Of a stretch of 64,000 nucleotides of DNA, positions 34,319-42,389 are shown piece by piece (position 1 is the stretch's first letter; every line of letters starts with the position of its first letter). The stretch is from Paenibacillus planticolens (GTDB lineage Bacteria > Bacillota > Bacilli > Paenibacillales > NBRC-103111): positions 186,001 to 250,000 of the forward strand of contig NZ_WHNZ01000086.1 of NCBI RefSeq assembly GCF_013141725.1, written 5' to 3'. A model generated the notes under the pieces. It saw nothing but the letters and a program-made list of their open reading frames with translations, did not search any database and was not told the origin of the DNA. The position numbers and the translations under genes are program-made.

Positions 34319-34951
34319 ATGCTGCACGCCATTATCGTGGATGATGAAGAGTTGTCTGTGAATCGTATGAAGAGGCTGCTTGTGGAAAGTGGCGAAGTTG
34401 ACGATTGCCATACGTTTATGAACCCATTGGAAGCCTATGAATTCGTCAAAGCGAATCCGGTTGATATCGCATTTCTTGATATTTATATGCCGGAAATCAA
34501 TGGGATGCGGTTTGCAAACTTATTATCTGATCTCAATAGATCTATCGATGTGGTCTTCGTAACGGGGTATGATCATTATGCCGTTCAAGCTTTTGAAGCG
34601 CATGCGCTCGACTATCTGATGAAGCCCGTAACCGAGGAACGGTTATCGAAAACATGGGATAAAATAAGAAAGAACCAGAGAAATGCGATACTTGCATCCG
34701 CTACGCCGCCAATGGAGAGTCTCACTGCAGCGCAGAAGGTGAAGGGGTCACCACACGTTATTCTGACAGAGAGGGAGACGAGAATTCTTCGCTTAGTGAC
34801 CGATGGACTGACAAATAAGGAAATCGGTGCACAGATGAACATCGCAGCTGAAACGGTTAAATCGCATATTAAGAATTTGTATAGAAAGCTGGCTGTCAAT
34901 AATCGGATACAAGCGATACAGCGTGCCAAAGAGTTAAAGATATTAGTCTGA
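34319..34951 (+). CDS. Response regulator: LytTR-like receiver with LuxR-type HTH
   Basis: 210-residue regulator paired with the LytS-type kinase. The receiver (1-125) has VDDEE, phosphorylation site Asp54 (FLDIYMPEINGM) and YDHYAVQAFEAHALDYLMKP, a signature of LytR/AgrA-type receivers. Instead of a LytTR DNA-binding domain it ends in a LuxR/GerE-type helix-turn-helix (about 147-205, TERETRILRLVTDGLTNKEI, TVKSHIKNLYRKL). It is therefore a receiver/output combination unlike the standard LytSR pair. AGGAGG lies 7 nt before the ATG. Confidence 0.93.
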   Translation: MLHAIIVDDEELSVNRMKRLLVESGEVDDCHTFMNPLEAYEFVKANPVDIAFLDIYMPEINGMRFANLLSDLNRSIDVVFVTGYDHYAVQAFEAHALDYLMKPVTEERLSKTWDKIRKNQRNAILASATPPMESLTAAQKVKGSPHVILTERETRILRLVTDGLTNKEIGAQMNIAAETVKSHIKNLYRKLAVNNRIQAIQRAKELKILV

Positions 34952-34994
34952 TGGGGATCTTATATATGAGATTTCCCGATTTAGTCGTTTGCAT

Positions 34995-35028
34995 AAAACC
35001 AGCAAACCCTTGAGTTTGCTGGTTTTTT
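34995..35028. terminator. Bidirectional terminator between convergent genes
   Basis: AACCAGCAAAC and GTTTGCTGGTT form an 11-bp stem, with A residues before and TTTT after. It serves the response regulator and, on the other strand, the GH31 gene. Confidence 0.9.
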
Positions 35029-35045
35029 GCACTTCAGCCAAACGA

Positions 35046-36587
35046 TTATTTTTTTCGATACCACGGAAGTCTGGATAAAGGTGCTTGGACCCCTTCCACG
35101 GCCGGTCCTTGAACGATAGAGGCATCATCGCCAATCCAGGTACCGGCTGGAAATTGAATTTTGCGAGAGGTTTGCCCTTTGATAAGCACAGGCGCAACGA
35201 GAATTTGATCGCCCAGCATAAATTGATCATTGATGAGTGCATATCCCTCATTAGGGAATACGTAATCCAAGTGTCGCATAATTGGAGCTCCGGTCGCTGC
35301 GGATTGCTGGGCGAGCTCCAGAATCTCTGGCCCCAATTGTTCCCTTAACTTAACGATGTCAGAGCAATAATTCAGGTGGTCACCATGAAGTACCCGCCAA
35401 GGAGCTAACGAAAATTGCATGATGGGGAATAGAGCGGAGCATTGCGCATACCTGACGAATAATTCGCTGTCAAATGTGAAGTCGGATGAATTAAAGTCTC
35501 CGTCTAATCCGCCCCCGATCATATCTGGACAATTGTAGGAATAACCCATCAGTCCTTGCACGATGCCATTAGGTATAAGGTCAGCCAATCCACCGCGTCC
35601 CCACTTATGAGCTTTATCCCGCTGGCGTTGAATGAGTGATTGTCCTCCGTTCTTCCAAGACATCCGGTATTCGCTGAGCGGATACTTAGTTCCTATCTTT
35701 GCGAATGCATGGCAATCATCGTTGAGCGGCAGCGTGTTAGCCCATATAACGGAATTGCTAAAATCATCGGCATCCGGAATGATGGGCTCTCCGGCGTCAA
35801 ATTTAAAACCGTCGATCCCATAACTCGTAACGAGATCATCCAGTTGTTCATGGAACCATGCCACAGCCTCTTTCATGGAATAATCAATCATAGCACTGTA
35901 GCCATTCCACCATTGCCGTAAGGCAGGTGTATGATCTTTTGATTTAAGCAAATAGCCTTTGTTCTGAAGCATTCGAAAAACAGCGCTATCCGGACTGACA
36001 TAAGGACAAACCCAGAGCATGACTTTAAATCCTAGTTGATGCAATTCGCGAACCATTTCCTTAGGATCGGGAAATCGTTCCTTATTGAATTTCCAGTTGC
36101 CATAGTCCATCATCCAATTGTCGTCAATGATTAATATCCCTGGAGGAAATCCGTGATTTAAAATGGATTTCGCATATTGAATGGTTTTATCTTGTGTCGG
36201 TTCGTAAAACATTTCAACCCATGTATTATATTGCGGTGATAAAAATACCAAGGGATCAGGAAACTTTCCCGATGATGGAAAATAAGTGCGTGATACATGA
36301 GTAAAAGCTGCAGCTAGATTGTGATCGTTTTGCCCGATAATAACGGGGCTATTGGCATGATGAATCGTTAGTTCATCTTCATGAAAAGAGAAAGCGAAAG
36401 GCTGATCACTCCAAACATATCGCCCTTTGTTCGATAACAGCAAGGGAGAGGCTTGATTATCGTCTATAGTGCGCAAATTACGCGAATAGTCGGCATTGCC
36501 GAAGGGCATGAGAGCGCCATCGTTAATAACCCCGCCCCACCAATATTCGCCATGTATGAGTTGTATCGATTGACAGGTATCCTCCAT
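35046..36587 (-). CDS. Glycoside hydrolase family 31
   Basis: 513-residue retaining alpha-glycosidase, probably cytoplasmic (no signal peptide). The catalytic barrel shows ILIIDDNWMM near its start, MLWVCPYVSPDS, the nucleophile strand GIDGFKFDAGEP (Asp264) and the acid/base region YSYNCPDMIGGG (Asp355), then ALFPIMQFSLAPWR and the C-terminal beta domain. The FKFDAGE form resembles the MYORG/alpha-galactosidase-like branch more than alpha-glucosidases; that assignment is tentative. AAGGAG lies 11 nt before the ATG. Its promoter carries the TTGCGCAAA operator shared with the other genes of this locus. Confidence 0.9.
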   Translation of the reverse strand: MEDTCQSIQLIHGEYWWGGVINDGALMPFGNADYSRNLRTIDDNQASPLLLSNKGRYVWSDQPFAFSFHEDELTIHHANSPVIIGQNDHNLAAAFTHVSRTYFPSSGKFPDPLVFLSPQYNTWVEMFYEPTQDKTIQYAKSILNHGFPPGILIIDDNWMMDYGNWKFNKERFPDPKEMVRELHQLGFKVMLWVCPYVSPDSAVFRMLQNKGYLLKSKDHTPALRQWWNGYSAMIDYSMKEAVAWFHEQLDDLVTSYGIDGFKFDAGEPIIPDADDFSNSVIWANTLPLNDDCHAFAKIGTKYPLSEYRMSWKNGGQSLIQRQRDKAHKWGRGGLADLIPNGIVQGLMGYSYNCPDMIGGGLDGDFNSSDFTFDSELFVRYAQCSALFPIMQFSLAPWRVLHGDHLNYCSDIVKLREQLGPEILELAQQSAATGAPIMRHLDYVFPNEGYALINDQFMLGDQILVAPVLIKGQTSRKIQFPAGTWIGDDASIVQGPAVEGVQAPLSRLPWYRKK

Positions 36588-36613
36588 GTGAATAATCTCC
36601 TTGTAGTAAAATT

Positions 36614-36666
36614 TTTGCGCAAATAATTTATACCTTGATTTTATTCCTAATTTTTCTGACTGTCAA
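36614..36666 (-). promoter_or_regulatory. GH31 promoter with TTTGCGCAAA operator
   Basis: On the reverse strand: -35 TTGACA (36666-36661), 17-bp spacer, -10 TAAAAT (36643-36638), then the palindrome TTTGCGCAAA (36623-36614) just downstream of the predicted start of transcription, where a repressor would block elongation. Confidence 0.75.
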
Positions 36667-36714
36667 TACGAGTTGCGTATTCTACGATATGAAGGGCTAT
36701 CAAGTGAAAAGTGA

Positions 36715-36766
36715 TTGACGGCATCTAAGATAGAGGGTACACTAACCTTGTTAAAACTTGCGCAAA
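36715..36766 (+). promoter_or_regulatory. Promoter of the DUF4832-type gene with TTGCGCAA operator
   Basis: -35 TTGACG (36715-36720), 18-bp spacer, -10 TACACT (36739-36744), operator CTTGCGCAAA at 36757-36766. The layout matches the other promoters of the locus. Confidence 0.7.
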
Positions 36767-36815
36767 TTTTTAACGTTGCTTTTTCTTGGCTATGTATCTA
36801 TTTCTTGATTTGAGT

Positions 36816-36829
36816 TGTAAGCGCAACCA
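36816..36829 (+). promoter_or_regulatory. Candidate cre (CcpA) site
   Basis: TGTAAGCGCAACCA matches 13 of 14 positions of the Bacillus consensus TGNAARCGNWWWCA. It lies between the LacI-type operator and the ribosome site of the secreted protein gene, where CcpA would act as a roadblock. Confidence 0.5.
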
Positions 36830-36848
36830 AAAATAGGAGGTAAATGAC

Positions 36849-39284
36849 ATGAAAAAGATCAACTTATTTGCCGTTTTTTTGATTTTTACAATTTTGTGTA
36901 TCCAACTGAGTAAGGCTGATTTGCAAAACAAGGCAGTCGCCGCAACGGGGAACATTACCGTTAATCTTTCCGAATCAACCGAAGCTTTCAAAAACCCAAT
37001 TATCGGGTTTAGACCTTCAAGATATATCAATGACTCCTCGTTTCCAGACAGGGAGTATTCTGATATTTACAAACACTATATTAAATATACGGATCTGGAG
37101 AATTATGCAACGGATTCTGTTCAGAAGATCAAAGACTGGAGCAATGCTTCTTGGGCAGGGATCGAAAATAAAAATATGAAAGTTGTTCCGCGTGTTGTCA
37201 TTGTCTATCCGGGTACGGGGGAATTCTGGCCAGATGGAGTGCCGCATAGCGATCCGGTGAACGAATGGCTTTCTGATACACTGAAATCTCGACTAGTTGC
37301 TTTTATCGGCAAGCTGGGAGAAGCATGGGACAACGATCCCCGTGTAGCAGCCATTGAACTTGGGTTGTATGGAAACTGGGGAGAAAATCATATCTACCCG
37401 CTTAAATTTGCAGACGGTACGGATCGTATTCCATTAAGTTTCCAAACTGCATTAGGTGATGCTTATAAGGCCGCTTTTCATAACAAAAAGGTGATGATTC
37501 GCTATCCCGAAACGTTTACCAATTATAACTTTGGCATTCAGTGGGACTCCTTTGCTCTGCCGGATGACGCGGCTGGCGGCAACGGTGAGATTGCCAGAGA
37601 TACGTGGAGAACGCAAATAAACAGCGGAGAAGTCGCTTATGATTGGGGAGATCAATCTCATCTTGGCGGCAGTCCGGATGGGACATTAGGCAGTACTTCC
37701 AATACCAACTATGTGATTGACTGGATTATGAACACACATACGTCTAGCTTAGGTTGGATCTCAGACTATAACGCGGGCAACAGTTCCGTTGAAGCTGGAG
37801 CTACAGCTATGCAGAGAGTGCTTGGATATCGCTTTTTAATCAATCAAGCTACGTTCTCGGGTAACGTATCACCTGGCGGGGCAATGACTGTTTCGCTTAA
37901 TGTTGTAAACAAAGGTTCATCTCCTATGTATTACAAATGGCCGGTTGAAGCGAGTCTTCTAAGAGCAGATCGTTCCGTTGCATGGACAGGGACTTTCAAT
38001 ACAGATATAACATCGTGGCTGCCGGGTACGAATTGGAACGCTTCCTCCAGGGCATATGCAAATGCCCCTGCCGTAAATACAGTTGCCGGTACGTTCACGA
38101 TTCCGTCTAATCTTCCGGTCGGAACTTATACGTTGGCGGTATCCGTTCTTGATCCTGCTGGGAACAAACCGAGTTTAAGGTTTGCGAATACGAATTATTA
38201 CACAGGCGGAAGGACGCCGCTCGGCAAAGTAGGAATCGGGCAAGATCCTAGCGATCAAAATCTGGGCACCTTCAATAGCTTGAAAAGTGATAGCACGTTA
38301 TCTTACAGCCTTTCAGGCGGTTCAACGCCAACGCCAACGCCAACCGCAACACCAACATCAACCCCGACTCCCACACCAACACCAACGCCGATATCTCAAT
38401 CCTATGAGGCAGAAGCTAGCGCAAACACATTGGCGGGATCGGCTGCTGTGAGTTCTTGCCCCACCTGCTCAGGAGGGAATAAAGTAGGATACGTAGGAAA
38501 CAACAACGGTACTTTGCAATTCAATAACGTCAATGTGACAAGTGCTGGGACCTATACGCTTAAAATAGATTATTTGAACGGGGATTCCAGCAGGTCAGCA
38601 AGTATGAGCGTTAATGGAGGAACAGCCGTATCGTTAAATTTCCCAAGCAGTGGCGGATGGACAACGGTGGGGACGTTACAAACCACAGTAAGCTTGCAAG
38701 CTGGCAATAATACGATCAAGTTTTCCAATGCGACGGCGTATGCGCCAGACTTCGACCGAATTACGATTGTTGGAGGAGGAACATCAACTCCGACGCCAAC
38801 TCCAACATCGACACCAACACCAACGCCAACGCCAACGCCGACTGGAAGTTTGCTCTTAGATAATTTTGACAATACGCCAACCTGGCCGAGCAATAACGAT
38901 CTGGGCAAATGGACGGGAGCAAATGGTTTTACTAACGGCACGGGAGGTTCCGGTGTCATCAATAGCAAAGGTCTCACTTTGCAATATAATAACAACGGAT
39001 GGTTTGGCAGCGATGTACTGCAGGATATTTCAGCCTACAACACAATGATTATCCGTGTAAAAGGGAGTGCCGGCGGCGAACAAAACCAATTCCATCTTGC
39101 GCTTGGGGGAGTTGAGAAAACGCTGGGAGCGTTTAGTGGCGATACCATTACAACATCTTATAAAGATATCGCTATAAATTTAGTAAGCAATGGCGTTAAT
39201 CGTACAGCCCCGGGACAGTTAACAATGTCATTCTGGTGGGGCAGCAGCGGAACCATTACAATCGATGAAATCAGATTTCAATAA
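36849..39284 (+). CDS. Secreted multidomain glycan-active protein (DUF4832-type, two CBM-like domains)
   Basis: 811-residue exported protein. Signal peptide (about 1-32); an N-terminal barrel-like region (about 35-320) with NPIIGFRP, ELGLYGNWGENH and MIRYPETF, followed by a beta-sandwich (about 325-480), together resembling the DUF4874/DUF4832 arrangement; a Pro-Thr linker; a CBM35/CBM6-type domain (about 517-646, YEAEASANTLAGSA, FDRITIVGG); a second Pro-Thr linker; and a C-terminal jelly-roll-like domain (about 665-811, LLLDNFDNTPTWPSNNDLGK, ITIDEIRFQ). ATAGGAGG lies 8 nt before the start. It probably degrades or binds an extracellular polysaccharide whose fragments enter through the CUT1 importer. 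Confidence 0.85.
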   Translation: MKKINLFAVFLIFTILCIQLSKADLQNKAVAATGNITVNLSESTEAFKNPIIGFRPSRYINDSSFPDREYSDIYKHYIKYTDLENYATDSVQKIKDWSNASWAGIENKNMKVVPRVVIVYPGTGEFWPDGVPHSDPVNEWLSDTLKSRLVAFIGKLGEAWDNDPRVAAIELGLYGNWGENHIYPLKFADGTDRIPLSFQTALGDAYKAAFHNKKVMIRYPETFTNYNFGIQWDSFALPDDAAGGNGEIARDTWRTQINSGEVAYDWGDQSHLGGSPDGTLGSTSNTNYVIDWIMNTHTSSLGWISDYNAGNSSVEAGATAMQRVLGYRFLINQATFSGNVSPGGAMTVSLNVVNKGSSPMYYKWPVEASLLRADRSVAWTGTFNTDITSWLPGTNWNASSRAYANAPAVNTVAGTFTIPSNLPVGTYTLAVSVLDPAGNKPSLRFANTNYYTGGRTPLGKVGIGQDPSDQNLGTFNSLKSDSTLSYSLSGGSTPTPTPTATPTSTPTPTPTPTPISQSYEAEASANTLAGSAAVSSCPTCSGGNKVGYVGNNNGTLQFNNVNVTSAGTYTLKIDYLNGDSSRSASMSVNGGTAVSLNFPSSGGWTTVGTLQTTVSLQAGNNTIKFSNATAYAPDFDRITIVGGGTSTPTPTPTSTPTPTPTPTPTGSLLLDNFDNTPTWPSNNDLGKWTGANGFTNGTGGSGVINSKGLTLQYNNNGWFGSDVLQDISAYNTMIIRVKGSAGGEQNQFHLALGGVEKTLGAFSGDTITTSYKDIAINLVSNGVNRTAPGQLTMSFWWGSSGTITIDEIRFQ

Positions 39285-39302
39285 GTATAATTGATGCGTG
39301 AT

Positions 39303-39347
39303 TGGCCCATACTGTCGACCATGTCGCGGAATGGGCCATTTCTTTTC
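39303..39347 (+). terminator. Terminator after the secreted glycan protein
   Basis: GGCCCAT (39304-39310) pairs with ATGGGCC (39331-39337), followed by ATTTCTTTT. Confidence 0.7.
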
Positions 39348-39365
39348 AGTTTGTAACATGAGATA

Positions 39366-39424
39366 TTGACATAAAGGAATAAACGGGCATACAATTAATT
39401 AACATTGCAAGAAATTGCGCATTT
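39366..39424 (+). promoter_or_regulatory. lacI-type gene promoter with operator half-match
   Basis: -35 TTGACA (39366-39371), 18-bp spacer, -10 TACAAT (39390-39395), then AAATTGCGCATTT (39412-39424), a slightly degenerate version of the locus operator. Position downstream of the transcription start suggests autorepression. Confidence 0.7.
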
Positions 39425-39474
39425 TTTTTCAAATAAACCATCTTTTCCTTCGGGAAGGAAAAAGGAAGATCGTC

Positions 39475-40491
39475 ATGCTGAAATTAAAAGATATCGCCGA
39501 AATTGCTAATGTTTCCGTAACTACCGTTTCCAGGGTGTTGAACAATAAAGGAAATTTCAGCGAGGAAACCAAACAAAGAGTATTGGATGTTGTGAAAGAA
39601 TACTTATACACGCCAGGTACCACGCTGCAAAAGCTAAGTAATATCTCTTATACGATCGGCGTCTTTATTCCAAATCAAAACGATTTTATCGATGATGATC
39701 CTTCGTCTTCTGTCGATTTGAACAATCTGAAAGAAGAGTTGGAGAGTTTAGGGCATAAGCTTGTATTGACAACAAATACAGGTAAAATCGACCGATCTTC
39801 CATGTCCAATAAAATGATTCAGGAAAAATTGATCGATGCCGCCATTATTTTTGCGCCTTTTACGAATGATGAGCTTGTGGATGAATTAATCAATAACAAC
39901 ATTCCTTACTTCGTTACGAATGGGCGGAACATGGAGAAGGACTGGAATTACATTGATTACAATAACTACAATGGGGCTAATAACGCCATTCAATATTTAT
40001 ATAATCTGGGACATCGTAACATTGGCATTATTGCCGGTCCTGTTGATCATTTGGTAAATATGAATCGGATGCAAGGCTGCATGGATGCATTTAAAAGTCT
40101 GAATTTACAGGTTGTAGACGAACAGATCAGTTATGGTTCTTTTAGTCTAACGCACGGTTACGAAGCAGCGAAAGCGATATTGCAGGGGAATTCTAACATA
40201 ACTGCGTTTTTCTGTTTTGACGATATCATTGCTTTTGGAGCCATGAAGGCCATCTTCGAGCTTAATTTGAAAATACCCGATCATATCTCCATTGTTGGCT
40301 TCGACGATCTTAAATTATCGGAGTTCATGATTCCGCCGCTAACAACGGTAAGACGGTTTAAATATGATATTAACCAGCTCATTGTCAAATTGCTTATTGA
40401 TTTGATCAGCAACAAATATATTGAAAATATTCATATCAGCTTAAAGACGGAATTGATCGAAAGAAGCTCTTGCAAGGAGATTACGCCGTAG
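39475..40491 (+). CDS. LacI-family transcriptional regulator
   Basis: 338-residue repressor. The N-terminal HTH is LKDIAEIANVSVTTVSRVLN, then the hinge and a periplasmic-binding-type effector domain (about 60-335) with IGVFIPNQND, ITAFFCFDDIIAFGAMKAI and ISIVGFDDLKLSEFMIPPLT. The frame opens at 39415, but the ATG at 39475 follows AAAGGAAG and begins at the usual MLKLKDIA position. It probably binds the TTGCGCAA palindromes found before the GH31, secreted-protein, binding-protein and its own genes. The inducer would be the imported oligosaccharide. Confidence 0.95.
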   Translation: MLKLKDIAEIANVSVTTVSRVLNNKGNFSEETKQRVLDVVKEYLYTPGTTLQKLSNISYTIGVFIPNQNDFIDDDPSSSVDLNNLKEELESLGHKLVLTTNTGKIDRSSMSNKMIQEKLIDAAIIFAPFTNDELVDELINNNIPYFVTNGRNMEKDWNYIDYNNYNGANNAIQYLYNLGHRNIGIIAGPVDHLVNMNRMQGCMDAFKSLNLQVVDEQISYGSFSLTHGYEAAKAILQGNSNITAFFCFDDIIAFGAMKAIFELNLKIPDHISIVGFDDLKLSEFMIPPLTTVRRFKYDINQLIVKLLIDLISNKYIENIHISLKTELIERSSCKEITP

Positions 40492-40515
40492 TTTGTACCT
40501 TGTTCACGTTCAAAA

Positions 40516-40561
40516 GTCCACAGTCAGGGGAGGGATTCCTCGCAGACTGTGGCTTTTTTGT
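40516..40561. terminator. Terminator between lacI-type gene and convergent permease
   Basis: AGTCCACAGTC/GACTGTGGCT stem followed by TTTTTT, 11 bp before the end of the convergent permease gene. Confidence 0.85.
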
Positions 40562-40571
40562 TGTGTGCCGA

Positions 40572-41405
40572 CTATTTTAAACCGGTGAATGCAACACCTT
40601 CAATAAAGCGTTTTTGGAAAATGATAAATACAATGAGCATAGGTATGATCGCCATAATCGCACCTGCCATTAAAGTAGGATAATCCGTTTGATACTGTCC
40701 CACGAGATTTCGCAAACCAGTAGCTAAAGTCAATTTATCAGGACTGCTGTTCACGATAAAAGGCCATGTAAATTCGTTCCATGTCCATAGCGTATGGATG
40801 ATGGCAACGGCTGCCAAAGCTGGCGTGACCAAAGGGAGCAATACCAAACGAAGCGTCTGATAATGGTTGCACCCATCGAGTATGGCCGCTTCTTCGAGTT
40901 CTTTCGGCAACCCTAGAAAAAACTGCCGCAGCAAAAATGTGGCGAAAGGGCTGACCAAGCCTGTAATAAATAAGGCCGGAACCGTATTGATCAGATGCAG
41001 TTTGTTGAGGATGAAATATTGAGGCGTATAGAATACGGGATTTGGTACGAGCATGACCGATAGAACCAGAAAAAAAAGAAAGTTTTTAGCCGGGAATACA
41101 ATTTTGGCAAAGGCATAAGCAGCCATTGAACTGAAGATCAGCGGTCCGACCGTTCTGAAAAAAGCCGCAATAATCGTGTTGAGATACAGGTGAGTAAAGG
41201 GAAGTGCCTTCCAAGCGTTGGGAAAGCTCTTAGCATTGATGTGGGACGGGAAATATTTAAAAGGAATTTGCGTCGTCTCGGTTACGGTTTTAAAAGAAGT
41301 CAGAACCATCCAGATGAATGGAACCAACATGGCGATGGCTCCAATAATTAAGACAGTTTGGGCAAAGTAATTGGTTTTGTTATACGATTTAATATGAGAA
41401 CTCAT
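40572..41405 (-). CDS. Carbohydrate ABC transporter permease, MalG type (CUT1)
   Basis: 277-residue permease with six helices. The EAA loop is EEAAILDGCNHYQTLRLVLL, and the C-terminus ends RFIEGVAFTGLK, typical of MalG homologues. The frame opens at 41435, but the ATG at 41405 has AGGAGGCC 5 nt upstream and is preferred. It starts 12 bp downstream of the end of the MalF-type gene. No ATPase gene is in the locus; importers of this class commonly share an MsmX-type ATPase encoded elsewhere. Confidence 0.93.
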   Translation of the reverse strand: MSSHIKSYNKTNYFAQTVLIIGAIAMLVPFIWMVLTSFKTVTETTQIPFKYFPSHINAKSFPNAWKALPFTHLYLNTIIAAFFRTVGPLIFSSMAAYAFAKIVFPAKNFLFFLVLSVMLVPNPVFYTPQYFILNKLHLINTVPALFITGLVSPFATFLLRQFFLGLPKELEEAAILDGCNHYQTLRLVLLPLVTPALAAVAIIHTLWTWNEFTWPFIVNSSPDKLTLATGLRNLVGQYQTDYPTLMAGAIMAIIPMLIVFIIFQKRFIEGVAFTGLK

Positions 41406-41416
41406 TTGAGGGCCTC

Positions 41417-42289
41417 CTATTCGTAAAATACCCACTTTTTCGACAAACGAAATTGTATGGCTGTCAAAATGAGGTTGATGAATAATAAAATATCGATGAT
41501 CGTTGAACCGTAGTTGGGATCGTCCATCGTATATGTATTAATATAATAAGAGAAAACAAGAGAGCGAACATCGTCTAGCACGATGCTGTTTTTGCCGACT
41601 AAAAATAAAATGCCGTCAAAAACTTGCGTTCCTTCAATGACGGAAATGATGGCTACGAAAAATAAGGTAGGCGTAAGCAAAGGGAGTGTAATATGCCAAA
41701 ATCTCCTCAAAGCGTTGGCGCCTTCAAGAGCAGCGGCTTCGTATAAAGAAGCTGGGATTGATTGTAAGCCGGCAAGGATGATGATCATCTTCAATCCGAC
41801 GCTTCCCCAGACCGAGGTCGTCACAAGTGCCAGCATGACCGTTCTTGAATCGGACAACCACCCGATATCTGTTCCGAGTACATGATTGATAAGCCCGTAA
41901 TCTTTGTTAAACAAAACGACCCATACCAAGGCTGTTGCGGCGGGAAGTGTAATTTGCGGCAGAAAATAAATCGTTCGGAATAGGGATATCCCTTTAATTT
42001 TTTGGTTTAACAATAAGGCGAGAATCGTCGATGCCACTAATACCAGCGGAACAAATAAAATGACATAATGGAACGTGTTCCATAAATCGCCCCAAAATTG
42101 CTTGTCTTCCACCAACCTTCTGTAATTGTCCAAACCAACCCATTTGTTGCTTAATCCGAAATTTTCGGATTTCACAAAGCTTAGCAGCACGGATATGATA
42201 ACAGGAATCACATAAAAAAAACTGACTAAAAGTACGGTAGGAGCAACCAACAGATAAGCGGGTAAGTATTGGTTTCGGAATTTTGACAT
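41417..42289 (-). CDS. Carbohydrate ABC transporter permease, MalF type (CUT1)
   Basis: 290-residue permease with six helices. The EAA loop is YEAAALEGANALRRFWHITLP, slightly split by annotation convention but complete, and IYFLPQITLPAATALVW and FRLSKKWVFYE are family-typical. The ATG at 42289 is the first possible start in frame; AAGGAGTG lies 15 nt upstream, a rather long gap. It forms the channel with the MalG-type subunit. Confidence 0.92.
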   Translation of the reverse strand: MSKFRNQYLPAYLLVAPTVLLVSFFYVIPVIISVLLSFVKSENFGLSNKWVGLDNYRRLVEDKQFWGDLWNTFHYVILFVPLVLVASTILALLLNQKIKGISLFRTIYFLPQITLPAATALVWVVLFNKDYGLINHVLGTDIGWLSDSRTVMLALVTTSVWGSVGLKMIIILAGLQSIPASLYEAAALEGANALRRFWHITLPLLTPTLFFVAIISVIEGTQVFDGILFLVGKNSIVLDDVRSLVFSYYINTYTMDDPNYGSTIIDILLFINLILTAIQFRLSKKWVFYE

Positions 42290-42321
42290 TTTCTTTTTTC
42301 AACACTCCTTGCCATAGTTTA

Positions 42322-42363
42322 AAAAGTAATTGGCTCTGTAAACCTTCAGAGCCAATTACTTTT
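42322..42363 (-). other. Hairpin between binding-protein and permease genes
   Basis: A 17-bp perfect stem (AAAAGTAATTGGCTCTG and complement) with an 8-nt loop lies 27 bp after the binding-protein stop and 33 bp before the permease start. It has T residues after it on the coding strand. Partial termination here would favour binding-protein mRNA over permease mRNA. Confidence 0.75.
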
Positions 42364-42389
42364 AGGTCTGATCTAAACGTATGAAGCCA

